Shown here piece after piece: positions 1 to 8,757 of a DNA stretch of 64,000 nt (its first letter is position 1; every line of letters starts with the position of its first letter). A model generated the notes under the pieces. That model was not told where the DNA came from, did not search any database, and saw only the letters and a list, made by a program, of their open reading frames with translations. The translations under genes were made by a program, and so were the position numbers. Source of the stretch: Nitrospirillum viridazoti (GTDB lineage: Bacteria > Pseudomonadota > Alphaproteobacteria > Azospirillales > Azospirillaceae); the NCBI RefSeq assembly GCF_007827975.1, contig NZ_VITT01000019.1. One strand, 5' to 3'.

Positions 1-397
1 CAGCGGTGTGCTGGGCTGGGTCCGGGGCCAGACGGTGTCGGACGAGGATGGCCTCTATCACATGATGCCCTTGAACGGCCGCATCGCCCTGGACCACACG
101 CTGGGCGGCTGGCACGGGGCGGTGGAGGTGCAGATGGTCGACGCCAAGACGCAGGTCGACCGCCTGCTGCGGGAGCCCACCACCCCCGGCTACACCCTGG
201 TGAACCTGCGCGGCAGCTACACCTGGGGGGATGTGCGGTTGGACTTCGCCATCGAGAACCTGATGGACAAGGCCTATGCCCTGCCGCTGGGCGGCATCGA
301 CTATGGCGACTGGCGGGCCGCCAAGTACGCCACGCCCCTGGGCTCGGTGCCCGGCCCGGGGCGGTCGTTCAATGCCGGCCTGACCGTCAAGTTCTGA
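1..397 (+). CDS. TonB-dependent outer-membrane receptor, C-terminal fragment
   Basis: Only the last ~131 codons lie in the window; the frame is open from the left edge and stops with TGA at 395-397. The residues have the alternating pattern of beta-barrel strands, including a segment LDFAIENLMDKAYALP typical of the penultimate strands of TonB-dependent receptors. The protein ends in LTVKF, a terminal Phe being the usual signal for BAM-assisted insertion. It is inferred to be a siderophore, cobalamin or sugar receptor; the substrate cannot be told without the plug domain. A tonB-like gene follows 16 bases later, probably in the same operon. Confidence 0.85.
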   Translation, partial: SGVLGWVRGQTVSDEDGLYHMMPLNGRIALDHTLGGWHGAVEVQMVDAKTQVDRLLREPTTPGYTLVNLRGSYTWGDVRLDFAIENLMDKAYALPLGGIDYGDWRAAKYATPLGSVPGPGRSFNAGLTVKF

Positions 398-413
398 CAG
401 GGGCGGTTTTGAC

Positions 414-1136
414 ATGAGGCAGAAGACCGCCCCGTCCTGGGTGTCGCCCGGCGTCATGGCCGGCTTTCGCCCGACCGCCTATGGCCGGGCGGTGCATCCG
501 CGCGCCGGGGCGCTCTTCGCCGCCCTTATCGCCCTCGCCATCCAGGCCGCGTTGGTGACCTGGATGGCCGGGCTGTCGGGCCCGCCGGCGGCAGCCCGCG
601 CGCAGGGCGAAACCCTGGTGGTGGCCCGGCTGCTGCCCCCGCCGCCGCGGGTGGTGGAAACGCCCCCGATGCGGCCCCGTCGCCAAGCGCCGCCGTCCCA
701 TCTGCGGCAGCGGAACCCCGCTGCCCCCGTGAGCCAGCCGCCCCCCGCCCCGCCGATCGTGGCGGCAGCCCTTCCCATCCCCGAGACACCGCCACCGCAA
801 GCCGGGACCGCTGACGCACCGCCCCCGGCCGTGGTCCGGCGCCCCCCCGATCCGCCAACACCGGATGTGCTTGAGGCCTATACCCGCGCCGCGTGGCAGG
901 CGCTGGCCCGCCATCGGCCCGCCCATGTCGCGGCGGCGGGCACGGTGGTGCTGGCCATAACGGTGGCCGCCGACGGTCAGGTGCGCGACGCCATGATCCT
1001 GACGTCCAGCGGCAGCGCCGTGCTGGACGACATCGCGTTGCACGCCGTCAGCCAAGCGGCGCCCCTGCCGGCACCGCCCGAGGCGCTGCTGACGGACGGG
1101 CGGTTCAGCTTCACGGTGCCGTTCCGCTTCCGCTAA
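414..1136 (+). CDS. tonB: TonB family energy transducer
   Basis: A 240-residue protein with the classic TonB order: cytoplasmic N-terminus, one membrane segment at about residues 32-54, a Pro-rich periplasmic spacer at about 77-140 and a C-terminal TonB fold (about 150-240). The last domain has the AGTVVLAITVAADGQVRDA pattern of TonB carboxy domains and ends FSFTVPFRFR. It should couple proton-motive force from ExbBD to outer-membrane receptors. The position directly after a receptor gene suggests a dedicated TonB. No exbB or exbD is in the window. The start is the first ATG after the receptor stop. Confidence 0.88.
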   Translation: MRQKTAPSWVSPGVMAGFRPTAYGRAVHPRAGALFAALIALAIQAALVTWMAGLSGPPAAARAQGETLVVARLLPPPPRVVETPPMRPRRQAPPSHLRQRNPAAPVSQPPPAPPIVAAALPIPETPPPQAGTADAPPPAVVRRPPDPPTPDVLEAYTRAAWQALARHRPAHVAAAGTVVLAITVAADGQVRDAMILTSSGSAVLDDIALHAVSQAAPLPAPPEALLTDGRFSFTVPFRFR

Positions 1137-1153
1137 CGGGGCAAATGGGGAGG

Positions 1154-1171
1154 GCCGCCCAAGGGGGCGGT
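1154..1171. terminator. Hairpin between convergent genes
   Basis: GCCGCCC (1154-1160) pairs with GGGCGGT (1165-1171), one G-T wobble, loop of four. It lies between the tonB end and the end of the minus-strand gene. There is no T run, so termination is only inferred from position. Confidence 0.35.
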
Positions 1172-1401
1172 CAGGCCATGATATCCAGCAGCCGCTTGCT
1201 GTTGTCGTCCACCGTCTGGGCGACCTTGGTCAGGGCCTTGAAGGTCAGGGCGTCGCTGCTGAGACTGACCACGTCGGTGGGATTGATGTCTCCGCCCTTG
1301 GATGCCGCGATGGCCGTGGCGTCCCGGTCCACGCGCGCGCTGCTGGACTGCAGGCCGGTGGCCACGGTGGCGTAGGGGTTGGGGGCGGAGATGCTGGTCA
1401 T
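1171..1401 (-). CDS. Small conserved protein resembling flagellar rod termini
   Basis: A 76-residue protein of unknown function. The N-terminus (NPYATVATGLQSSSARVD) and C-terminus (TKVAQTVDDNSKRLLDIM) resemble the two helical ends of flagellar axial proteins such as FlgC, which normally flank a large middle domain; here the middle is almost absent. There is no signal peptide or membrane segment. It could be a short axial-like protein or just an alpha-helical protein of similar composition. The start ATG at 1401 follows CCGGGGC, a weak Shine-Dalgarno. It stands alone and convergent to tonB. Confidence 0.6.
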   Translation of the reverse strand: MTSISAPNPYATVATGLQSSSARVDRDATAIAASKGGDINPTDVVSLSSDALTFKALTKVAQTVDDNSKRLLDIMA

Positions 1402-1464
1402 GCCCCGGAATATAGCATCGCCGCCGGCCCTGGCACAGGGGGCCGCGTCGGAAAGGCGCGGGGT

Positions 1465-1998
1465 TCAGCTTTGCGGCGGCACCACCAGCACGGTGACGGT
1501 GGCCGCCGGGCTGTTGGTCAGTTGCAGTTGGTAGGTGCCGGCGGCCAGGCCGAAATCCACCACCTTATGGATGCCGGAGCAGTTGGGGCCGTGCTTGTGG
1601 CTGGTGCTGTCCAGCGACTTGCCGTCCGCCACCACGTCGATCCAGGCTGCCCCATCGATGGCGATGCGGTAGGGGCCCGCAGCGGGCACGGTGAAGGCCA
1701 CGGTGCCGGCGTAGGTCTTCTCTCCCGCCGGCTTGGGCGGGGTGACGGCCAGGGTCACGCCCTCCTTGGCCGCCAAGGTCACCCGGGCCGGCGTGCCGGG
1801 CGTCAGGGCGGGGGCACCGCCCGGGGCGGTCGCGGACGTCACCGGCACGGCGGCACGGCCCCAGCCCTTGAGGTCCGCCGGCCATTCCACCGCAACACCC
1901 TTGCAGGACGGGTCGGCCGGGCCACCCATCTGCGCCCAGGCCGGCGCCACCAGCGCCATCATCACCGCCATCACCCCGATCGCAGTTCCCCGCAGCAT
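1465..1998 (-). CDS. Exported protein of unknown function
   Basis: A 177-residue protein with a clear signal peptide (MLRGTAIGVMAVMMALVAPA, cleavage near AWA-Q). The mature part is beta-rich and Pro/Ala/Thr-rich, with a conserved-looking SHKHGPNCSGIHKVVDF stretch where His and Cys could bind metal; that is inference. The ATG at 1998 is preferred over an upstream in-frame codon because GGAAGGA lies just before it and the signal peptide begins there. A perfect 10-bp inverted repeat lies 22-49 bases upstream. Nearby TonB genes suggest an envelope or metal-related role. Confidence 0.72.
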   Translation of the reverse strand: MLRGTAIGVMAVMMALVAPAWAQMGGPADPSCKGVAVEWPADLKGWGRAAVPVTSATAPGGAPALTPGTPARVTLAAKEGVTLAVTPPKPAGEKTYAGTVAFTVPAAGPYRIAIDGAAWIDVVADGKSLDSTSHKHGPNCSGIHKVVDFGLAAGTYQLQLTNSPAATVTVLVVPPQS

Positions 1999-2019
1999 GA
2001 CCGATTCCTTCCCTGACGC

Positions 2020-2047
2020 GGCGCTATATTTCATCTGATATAGCGCC
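2020..2047. promoter_or_regulatory. Perfect inverted repeat upstream of exported protein gene
   Basis: GGCGCTATAT (2020-2029) and ATATAGCGCC (2038-2047) form a perfect 10-bp inverted repeat with an 8-base centre. It lies 22 bases before the start of the minus-strand exported protein gene, where a repressor operator or a leader hairpin would act. It contains the AT-rich TATAT core, so it may overlap the -10 element. Confidence 0.55.
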
Positions 2048-2187
2048 GATGTATCCCCGCCTGACAAGGAAATCGCGCGGCGGTCCGCAGCGGCAAGTCG
2101 GCGCGACCACTAAAATTGACCGCCAACCGGCCCTATACTCGCCCCGATCACAACCCTTAGTAAGAGGGCGGCCGATAGGGGCCGGTG

Positions 2188-3021
2188 ATGGACAGGATGG
2201 GGATATCCTTGAAAGCCATACTTTACGGGCGGGCGGTGCTGATCGCCCTGGCCTTGGGGTGCGCCGGCGCAGCCGGTGCCCAAACGACAGGGCAACCGAC
2301 GACGGGGCAGCCGGCGGTGGATCAAGCAGCGACGGCGCAGGCCGAACCGCCGGCGGAAGCGGTGCCGGAAATGGTGGTGACCTCGCGGGAACAGTTCGGC
2401 AGGACCTCTTACGCCAAGCTGGCGGAGGCCCTGAAGGTGCTGGACCGCATGGAGAATTCCAGCGGCCACCATCTGCGCATGATCTTCAAGGTGCAACTGG
2501 ACAAGGACAAGTCCGGCCCCCTGCCCATCCAGCTGTGGGCCGTCTACAACGGCAAGGAGGAAGCCATCGAATCCACGCCCGACGGCTATTTCTACATTCC
2601 CTACCGCGCCGACTGGGAGGCTGCCGACGCCAAGCTGGTCAGCAATCAGGCCAAGGGGTCGCTGCGCGCCACGGTGATGCTGGAGGTGCTGTCTGACGGG
2701 AAGCAGCCCATCGCCTATGGCGAGTTGCGCCAAGGCGCCAAGGTTCTGGACCAGGCGATCGAGGAATTCGTGGGGCCGGTCATGGGCTTCTTCGTCCCCA
2801 GCATCGACGAACTGGACTTCAGTTGTGAGCCGGACGCCCACTGCCACGTCCATGCCGCCCTCGACACGGGGGAGGCGCTGGAAACTGACGACAAGGGACG
2901 GCCCATTCTGGAATTCGGCCGCAAGCTGGACCGGCGCAATCCCACCCTGCAGCTCAGCGCCACGGCGGAGGACGGCACCCCCACGCGTCTCTACGCCCTG
3001 CCCCAGCTACATGTGTTCTGA
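2188..3021 (+). CDS. Exported protein of unknown function
   Basis: A 277-residue protein with a signal peptide (ILYGRAVLIALALGCAGAAG, cleavage near AGA-Q). The mature N-terminus carries a short repeat TTGQPTTGQP and a Gln/Ala-rich linker; the rest (from about residue 55) is a soluble domain with no motif I recognise, including VVTSREQFGRTSYAKLAEAL and a Cys-containing DFSCEPDAHCHVH segment. ATG at 2188 or 2197 could be the start; a GTG at 2185 adjoins. The gene is monocistronic and convergent to the chemotaxis receptor. Periplasmic location is inferred from the signal peptide only. Confidence 0.65.
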   Translation: MDRMGISLKAILYGRAVLIALALGCAGAAGAQTTGQPTTGQPAVDQAATAQAEPPAEAVPEMVVTSREQFGRTSYAKLAEALKVLDRMENSSGHHLRMIFKVQLDKDKSGPLPIQLWAVYNGKEEAIESTPDGYFYIPYRADWEAADAKLVSNQAKGSLRATVMLEVLSDGKQPIAYGELRQGAKVLDQAIEEFVGPVMGFFVPSIDELDFSCEPDAHCHVHAALDTGEALETDDKGRPILEFGRKLDRRNPTLQLSATAEDGTPTRLYALPQLHVF

Positions 3022-3066
3022 CCGGAAAAGGCGGGGGCCAGCGGCATCACCGCCGGCCCCGCCCCT

Positions 3067-4770
3067 TTAGGCGGCGCGCACGCGGCTGATGAAGCTGCCC
3101 ACCTCCGTGCGCAGGATGTCGGAGCTGCGACCCAGGCCGCTGGCCGCCGCCAGCACCAGGGACGCGGCCTGTCCCGCCTCGGCGGACGCCACGGTGACAC
3201 CCGCGATGCTGCGCGACACGTCCTGGGTGCCATGGGCCGCCTGGTCGACGTTGCGGGCGATCTCCTGCGTCGCGGCGCTCTGCTCCTCCACCGCCGAGGC
3301 GATGGCGCTGGAGATCTGGCTCAACTCGTCGATGACCGCGCCGATGCCCTCGATCGCGCCCACCGCCTGCCGGGTGGACGCCTGGACCTCCGCGATCTGG
3401 GCGACGATCTCGTCGGTGGCCTTGGCGGTTTGCGTCGCCAGGGTCTTGACCTCGCCCGCCACGACGGCGAAGCCCCGGCCGGCGTCGCCCGCCCGCGCCG
3501 CCTCGATGGTGGCATTGAGGGCCAGCAGGTTGGTCTGGCTGGCGATGGTGCCGATCAGCTCAATGACACGGCCGATGCGCTCGGCATTAAGGGCCAGGCC
3601 GCGCACCATGTCGTTGGCCAGCCGCGCCCGCTCCACCGCGCTGCTGGACACCTCGCTGGAATGGCCCACCCGCTGGCTGATCTCGCCGATGGAGGAGGAA
3701 AGCTGGTCGGCGGCCGCGGACACCGTCTGGACATTGGCTGTCGTCTGGTCTGCCGCCGCCGCCACGGTGGTGGCTTGGCGATTCGTCTCCTCGGCGATGG
3801 ACGACATGGCGCTGGCGGTGGACGACAGTTGCTCGGCGGCGGTGGAAACCGCCTGGACCACCCCGGCCACCTTGGCGTCGAACAGGTCCGCCAACTCGTC
3901 CATGGCCTTCTTCTTTTCCGCGGCGGCGCGAAGTTCCTGTTCCTTCGCGGCGGCCTCCATCTCCCGGGTGCGCAGGATGTTGGTCTTGAAGACCTGCATG
4001 GTCTCCGCCACCGCCCCCAGCTCATCCTTGCGCCCCATGCCGAAGACGGTGAAGCCAACATCACCGGCCGCCAGGCGCTGCAGGCAATCCACCATGGCGC
4101 CGATGGGGCGGGCGACGCCCACATGGCCGATGAACAGGCCCAGGGCGATGCCCAAAAGGGTGCCGGCGATGGTGCCAATCAGCATGGTGCGCTTGGCATC
4201 GTCGGCCATGACCTGGCCCCGGTGCGCCATGTCCGTGCCCGCCTTGTCATAATGTTCCGCCAGCGCCCGGATCCGCTGCTGCAGCTGATCGACCAGGGTT
4301 CGGCCTTCCTTGACCGAGGTGATGAGGGCCATCTGGTCCGCCGTCGGCACCCCCCCGCCCAGGGCGCGCGCCTTCTGCATCGTCGTTTCCAGGCTGGTCA
4401 TAAAGGCGGCATAACCGTCGGCGACCCCCCGCAGCATTTCCTGTTCCTGGGGATCGGCGCTGGACCGCAGGTCATCGAGGCTGCGTTCGAAAAGGGCGCG
4501 GCTTTCAGCCACCGACTTTTCAACCGTCGCCATCGATTCCTGCGACGCGTCCAGGCCCATCCGGTATTGGGAGCGGTTGAGCGCCAACAGGGTATTGTTC
4601 ATGCGGGAGGCCCGCAGCGCCTGGCCATCCGCATCGTCGATGTCCTGCCCCGCCATGCCCAGGGTGACGGCGCTGTGGTATCCGGCGTAACCGACATAAA
4701 TCAAGATGGCGGACAACAAGCCAACAATTATCAATATCTTATGGACAATGCGAATGTTCGATAAAGACAT
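3067..4770 (-). CDS. Methyl-accepting chemotaxis protein
   Basis: A 567-residue transmembrane chemoreceptor. Membrane segments lie at about 10-31 and 195-216 and enclose a helical periplasmic ligand domain of ~160 residues of the four-helix-bundle type. A HAMP linker follows (about 210-262) and then the long coiled-coil signalling domain, with the conserved hairpin tip around 393-432 (IASQTNLLALNATIEAARAG). It would control CheA/CheW and flagellar behaviour. There is no C-terminal pentapeptide for CheR docking; the protein ends SFISRVRAA. No other che genes are close. The ligand is unknown. Confidence 0.95.
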   Translation of the reverse strand: MSLSNIRIVHKILIIVGLLSAILIYVGYAGYHSAVTLGMAGQDIDDADGQALRASRMNNTLLALNRSQYRMGLDASQESMATVEKSVAESRALFERSLDDLRSSADPQEQEMLRGVADGYAAFMTSLETTMQKARALGGGVPTADQMALITSVKEGRTLVDQLQQRIRALAEHYDKAGTDMAHRGQVMADDAKRTMLIGTIAGTLLGIALGLFIGHVGVARPIGAMVDCLQRLAAGDVGFTVFGMGRKDELGAVAETMQVFKTNILRTREMEAAAKEQELRAAAEKKKAMDELADLFDAKVAGVVQAVSTAAEQLSSTASAMSSIAEETNRQATTVAAAADQTTANVQTVSAAADQLSSSIGEISQRVGHSSEVSSSAVERARLANDMVRGLALNAERIGRVIELIGTIASQTNLLALNATIEAARAGDAGRGFAVVAGEVKTLATQTAKATDEIVAQIAEVQASTRQAVGAIEGIGAVIDELSQISSAIASAVEEQSAATQEIARNVDQAAHGTQDVSRSIAGVTVASAEAGQAASLVLAAASGLGRSSDILRTEVGSFISRVRAA

Positions 4771-4876
4771 GAAATCCCCCTCGGATCATAAGTGCGACAC
4801 GAAATGTCAACGCTGGGGAATTTTCTGTCCTTTCTCACTTAAGATAAGATTAATACCGGCGAAGAATTTGATATTT

Positions 4877-4890
4877 ACTACGGACGTAGT
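4877..4890. promoter_or_regulatory. Short palindrome in AT-rich leader of the chemoreceptor
   Basis: ACTACG-GA-CGTAGT is a perfect 6-2-6 palindrome in the only markedly AT-rich intergenic stretch of this region (4771-5015). It lies about 110 bases upstream of the chemoreceptor start and may be a regulator site. Nothing else is recognised in this stretch. Confidence 0.3.
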
Positions 4891-5015
4891 CAAAATAGTG
4901 GTGTTCACACCGGATTAATACTCAATTTTATTGATTAATCTCGGAAGCATTTATTGAGAATCACGTCCAGGTCGCTCGCAAGGGCGGACGGGGCGCAAGG
5001 CCCCGTCCACGGCAA

Positions 5016-6476
5016 TCAGAAGCCGTTGTTCTTGGCGACCTTGGCGTACCAGAGGCCGCTGTCCTTGATGGTCCGCTTCTGGTCGTTCCTGTAATCGACG
5101 TAGGTCAGGCCGAAGCGCTGGGTGTAGCCCTGGGCCCATTCGAAATTGTCCATCAGGCTCCAGGCGTGATAGGCGCGCACCGGCGCCCCGTCCTGGATGG
5201 CGCGGGACAGGGCCGCGAAATAGGCCTTCATGTACTCGATGCGCTTTTCGTCCTTCACGTGGCCATCGACCAGCGGCGTGTTGTAGGCCGCACCGCTTTC
5301 CGTGATCTCGATGGGGCGGTTGCCGATGGCCTTGGCCATGCGCACCAGCGTGTCGTGGAAGCCATCCGGGTCGATGTCCCAGCCGATGTCGGTCTTGGCG
5401 TGCGGGCCCTCACCCCATTCGTGCGACGTGTTCAGGCCAGGGACGCCGTTGCCCTCGGGCTTATCCGCCACCACCCAGCGGGTGTAGTAGTTCAGGCCCA
5501 CCATGTCGTAGTCGGCGCGCATGATCTTCTCGTCGCCCGGTTGGAAGCCCAGCAGGGCGTCACGCTGGTCGGCCGGCAGCACGTCGGGGTAGGTGCCGTC
5601 CAGCACCGGCTGCAGGAACCACAGGTTCAGGAAGCGGTGGTAGCGCTCGGCGGCGGCCTTGTCGGCCTCGCTGTCCGTACGCGGCATCATGTTGGCCACG
5701 TCGCAGACGCTGCCCACCTGGAACTTGGGGTTGATGGCCTTCATGGCGCGGAAGGCCTTGCCCTGGCTGAGGTTCACCACGTGGGTGGCCTTCAGCATCT
5801 GCAGCGGGTCCTTATGGCCCGGGGCGAAGATGCCCTCCCAATAGCCGAGGTGGGTGAAGGTCTTGGGCTCGTTCAGGATGGCCCAATGGTTGATGCGGTC
5901 GCCCAAGGCGCGGCCGACGATGTCGGCGTATTCCGCCAGCCGGTCGGAGGTGTCGCGGTTGGTCCATCCGCCTGCATCGTCCAGGGCCTGCGGCAGGTCC
6001 CAGTGGTACAGCGTGACCAGGGGGCGGGCACCCGCCTCCAGCACCGCGTCGGTCAGGCGCTTGTAATAGTCCAGGCCGGCTTGGTTGACCGCCCCCTTGC
6101 CCAGCGGCTGCACCCGCGACCAGGCGATGGAATAACGATAGCTCTTCAGGTTCATCTGGCGGATGAGGGCCGCGTCTTCCCTGTATTTGTGATAGCTGTC
6201 GCAGGCCACGTCGCCGGTGTCGTCGTTCTTGATGCGGCCCTGGCCCTTCTGGTGGGTGAACGTGTCCCAGATGGACGGCCCCTTGCCGTCCGCGTTCCAG
6301 CCGCCCTCGACCTGATAGGCGGCGGTGGCCGCACCCCACAGGAAGTCCTTCGGGAACACGACCTGGCCCGCCTTCGTGGCGGCCAGCGCGGACCGCCAGG
6401 TCGCGGCCGTCCCCCCCAGGGCGCCCACACCGGCCAGGGCGGCGGCGCCCTGCAAAAGGGTGCGACGATTCATCAT
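5016..6476 (-). CDS. GH1 beta-glucosidase, Tat-exported
   Basis: A 486-residue glycoside hydrolase family 1 enzyme that should release glucose from beta-glucosides. Family signatures are clear: FLWGAATAAYQVEGGWNADG near 45-64, the acid/base Glu203 in ILNEP, and the nucleophile Glu393 in ITESG (usually TENG). Unlike most bacterial GH1 enzymes, which are cytoplasmic, it begins MMNRRTLLQGAAALAGVGAL, a twin-arginine signal, so it probably acts in the periplasm. Two adjacent ATG codons can start it; GGAG lies about 13 bases upstream. No sugar transporter or regulator adjoins. Confidence 0.93.
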   Translation of the reverse strand: MMNRRTLLQGAAALAGVGALGGTAATWRSALAATKAGQVVFPKDFLWGAATAAYQVEGGWNADGKGPSIWDTFTHQKGQGRIKNDDTGDVACDSYHKYREDAALIRQMNLKSYRYSIAWSRVQPLGKGAVNQAGLDYYKRLTDAVLEAGARPLVTLYHWDLPQALDDAGGWTNRDTSDRLAEYADIVGRALGDRINHWAILNEPKTFTHLGYWEGIFAPGHKDPLQMLKATHVVNLSQGKAFRAMKAINPKFQVGSVCDVANMMPRTDSEADKAAAERYHRFLNLWFLQPVLDGTYPDVLPADQRDALLGFQPGDEKIMRADYDMVGLNYYTRWVVADKPEGNGVPGLNTSHEWGEGPHAKTDIGWDIDPDGFHDTLVRMAKAIGNRPIEITESGAAYNTPLVDGHVKDEKRIEYMKAYFAALSRAIQDGAPVRAYHAWSLMDNFEWAQGYTQRFGLTYVDYRNDQKRTIKDSGLWYAKVAKNNGF

Positions 6477-6978
6477 GCTTTTAACACTCCGTTCCTTGGT
6501 AGCGCCTCATCCCCACGGAGGGCCCGCCGCGAACGCTCGTCCCGCGGCAAGATCCGGTATCGGCTGTACGGCAAGGCCAGGGCGCGCGCCAGCAGTGTCG
6601 ATCCAGCCGGACGAACCGGCCTGAAACGTCGCCAGCCTTGGTTTTTGTCATGCCCTTCCTCCCAGGACGACTTTTACCCCATCCCGGACAACGCTGTCAC
6701 ACGTCATGTGACCGCTACCGCGCCGGATTCTCATCCCCGCCGCCGCCTACCCGATAGGATCAAATTTCACACTTTTGTGATGGTGATTTATTGGAAGATG
6801 CATGGCACCGTTGTGAAAGACGTGCCTGCCCCGCACGGCGTGAAGGTTGTACACGCTCCGGGGCTTATGCATTAATCTCGCGTCTCGAATTTGGGGAAAG
6901 GCCGCACATGACCCGACCGGGTTCGCCTCACGTCGACTTATCCCTTTCGGGCGGGCCCTTTGTGGGTGGGAACGCCTC
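6477..6978. other. Divergent intergenic region between beta-glucosidase and cysT
   Basis: About 500 bases with no supported gene. It must hold promoters for the beta-glucosidase (minus) and the sulfate transporter (plus). One inverted repeat, TCACA-CTTT-TGTGA, lies at 6767-6780. I recognise no riboswitch and no sulfate-binding protein gene here. Confidence 0.5.
6767..6780. promoter_or_regulatory. Inverted repeat, possible regulator site
   Basis: TCACA-CTTT-TGTGA is a perfect 5-4-5 inverted repeat about 200 bases upstream of cysT and 290 bases upstream of the beta-glucosidase. The half-sites are those of CRP-type boxes but in outward orientation, so it is not a canonical CRP site. Confidence 0.3.
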
Positions 6979-7854
6979 GTGACGGCCGCCGCGTCGACAA
7001 CGGCGACCAAGCCGGCCAGGCGGGGGTGGGCCTTCCTGGCCCCGACCATCCTGCCCGGCTTCGGCACCGCCTTCGGCTTCACCCTGGCCTATCTCTGCCT
7101 GATCGTCCTGATCCCCCTGGGCCACATGGCCCTGCGGGCGGCCGATGTGGGTTGGGACCGGTTCTGGGCCATCACCCTGGCCCCCCGGGTGCTGCACGCC
7201 TTCTTTGTCAGCTTCGGCTGCGCGCTGGCGGCCGCCCTGATCAACGCCGTGTTCGGCCTGGTGGTGGCGTGGGTGCTGGTGCGGTACCGCTTTCCCGGCC
7301 GACGCCTCATCGACGCCATGGTCGACCTGCCCTTCGCCCTGCCCACCTCCGTCGCCGGCATCGCGCTGACGGCCATCTACGCCCCCAACGGCTGGATCGG
7401 GGCCCTGGCCAAGGCGGCGGGATTCAAGATCGCCTTCACCCCCCTGGGCATCGTCATCGCCCTGGTGTTCGTGGGCATGCCCTTCATCGTGCGCACGGTG
7501 GAACCGGTGCTGCAGGATTTGGACGCCGAGGTGGAGGAGGCCGCCGCCTCGCTGGGCGCCACGCGCTGGCAGACCTTCACCAAGGTGCTGCTGCCCACCA
7601 TCCTGCCGGCGCTGATCACCGGCGTGGCGTTGGCCTTCGCGCGCGGCGTGGGGGAGTATGGCTCCGTCATCTTCATCGCCGGCAACATCCCGGCGGTGTC
7701 CGAGATCGTGCCCCTGCTGATCGTCGCCCGGCTGGAGCAGTACGATTATGCCGGCGCCACCGTCATCGCCACGGCCATGATGGGAGTTTCCTTCCTCATG
7801 CTGCTGGGCATCAATTTCCTGCAGCGCTGGACCCGGTCGCGCCATGCCCGCTGA
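6979..7854 (+). CDS. cysT: Sulfate/thiosulfate ABC transporter permease CysT
   Basis: A 291-residue inner-membrane permease with about six membrane segments. It carries the ABC-coupling EAA loop (EEAAASLGATRWQTFTKVLL) and the family segment ARGVGEYGSVIFIAGN. With CysW and CysA it would import sulfate or thiosulfate for cysteine synthesis. GTG at 6979 is chosen because GGTGGGA lies just upstream and the protein then begins shortly before the first membrane segment; a longer open frame upstream lacks homology-like sequence. It overlaps cysW by 11 bases, showing translational coupling. Confidence 0.93.
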   Translation: MTAAASTTATKPARRGWAFLAPTILPGFGTAFGFTLAYLCLIVLIPLGHMALRAADVGWDRFWAITLAPRVLHAFFVSFGCALAAALINAVFGLVVAWVLVRYRFPGRRLIDAMVDLPFALPTSVAGIALTAIYAPNGWIGALAKAAGFKIAFTPLGIVIALVFVGMPFIVRTVEPVLQDLDAEVEEAAASLGATRWQTFTKVLLPTILPALITGVALAFARGVGEYGSVIFIAGNIPAVSEIVPLLIVARLEQYDYAGATVIATAMMGVSFLMLLGINFLQRWTRSRHAR

Positions 7855-8701
7855 GCCGCATTCCCGCCGCCCCGCCGTGGGCGAAGGCCCGATGATGCGC
7901 CTGGCGCTCATCGGCCTCGCCATCCTGTTCCTGGCGGCCTTCCTGGCCCTGCCGCTGGTGGCGGTGTTCAGCCAGGCCCTGGCCAAGGGTGTCGGCGCCT
8001 TCCTCAAGGGTCTGGCCGATCCCGACGCCCTGTCGGCCGTCCGGCTGACCCTGACGGTGGCCGCCATCGCCGTGCCGCTGAACCTGGTGTTCGGCGTGGC
8101 CGCCAGCTGGGCCATCGCCAAATTCAATTTCCGGGGCAAGAGCCTGCTGCTGGCCCTGATCGACCTGCCCTTCTCCGTCTCGCCCGTCATTTCCGGCCTG
8201 GTCTACGTGCTGCTGTTCGGCCTGCACGGCAGCTTCGGTCCCTGGCTGCGCGACCACGGGGTGCAGATCATCTTCGCCGTGCCGGGCGTGGTCATGGCCA
8301 CCGTCTTCGTCACCTTCCCCTTCGTGGCGCGCGAACTGATCCCCCTGATGCAGGAGCAGGGCGTGGAGGACGAGGAGGCCGCCATCGTGCTGGGGGCCAG
8401 CGGCTGGCAGACCTTCCGCCTGGTGACCCTGCCCAACATCCGTTGGGGCCTGCTGTACGGCGTGCTGCTGTGCAACGCCCGCGCCATGGGCGAATTCGGG
8501 GCGGTGTCCGTCGTCTCCGGCCACATCCGGGGCAAGACCAACACCATGCCCCTGCATGTCGAGATTCTGTACAACGAATACAACTTCGTGGCCGCCTTCG
8601 CGGTGGCCTCGCTGCTGGCGCTGCTGGCGCTGGTGACCCTGGCGGCCAAGGCGGCCCTGGAATGGCGCTTCGCCGACCAGATCGCCGCCGCCAAACGGTG
8701 A
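7844..8701 (+). CDS. cysW: Sulfate/thiosulfate ABC transporter permease CysW
   Basis: A 285-residue permease homologous to CysT, with the EAA loop EEAAIVLGASGWQTFRLVTL and the CysW-type stretch ARAMGEFGAVSVVSGHIRGK followed by NTMPLHVEILYNEYN. About six membrane segments are visible, the first at about residues 18-42. It forms the heterodimeric channel with CysT. Its start lies inside the end of cysT, and cysA follows after 56 bases, so the three genes are one operon. Confidence 0.95.
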   Translation: MPAEPHSRRPAVGEGPMMRLALIGLAILFLAAFLALPLVAVFSQALAKGVGAFLKGLADPDALSAVRLTLTVAAIAVPLNLVFGVAASWAIAKFNFRGKSLLLALIDLPFSVSPVISGLVYVLLFGLHGSFGPWLRDHGVQIIFAVPGVVMATVFVTFPFVARELIPLMQEQGVEDEEAAIVLGASGWQTFRLVTLPNIRWGLLYGVLLCNARAMGEFGAVSVVSGHIRGKTNTMPLHVEILYNEYNFVAAFAVASLLALLALVTLAAKAALEWRFADQIAAAKR

Positions 8702-8757
8702 GACCAGACCGGTGAGAGAAGCAGCGACGATGACGATCAAGCAAACGGGCGGCGCGC

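Noticed and set aside
6767..6780. CRP site
   Set aside because: The half-sites are in the outward order TCACA-TGTGA with a 4-base centre, unlike TGTGA-N6-TCACA.
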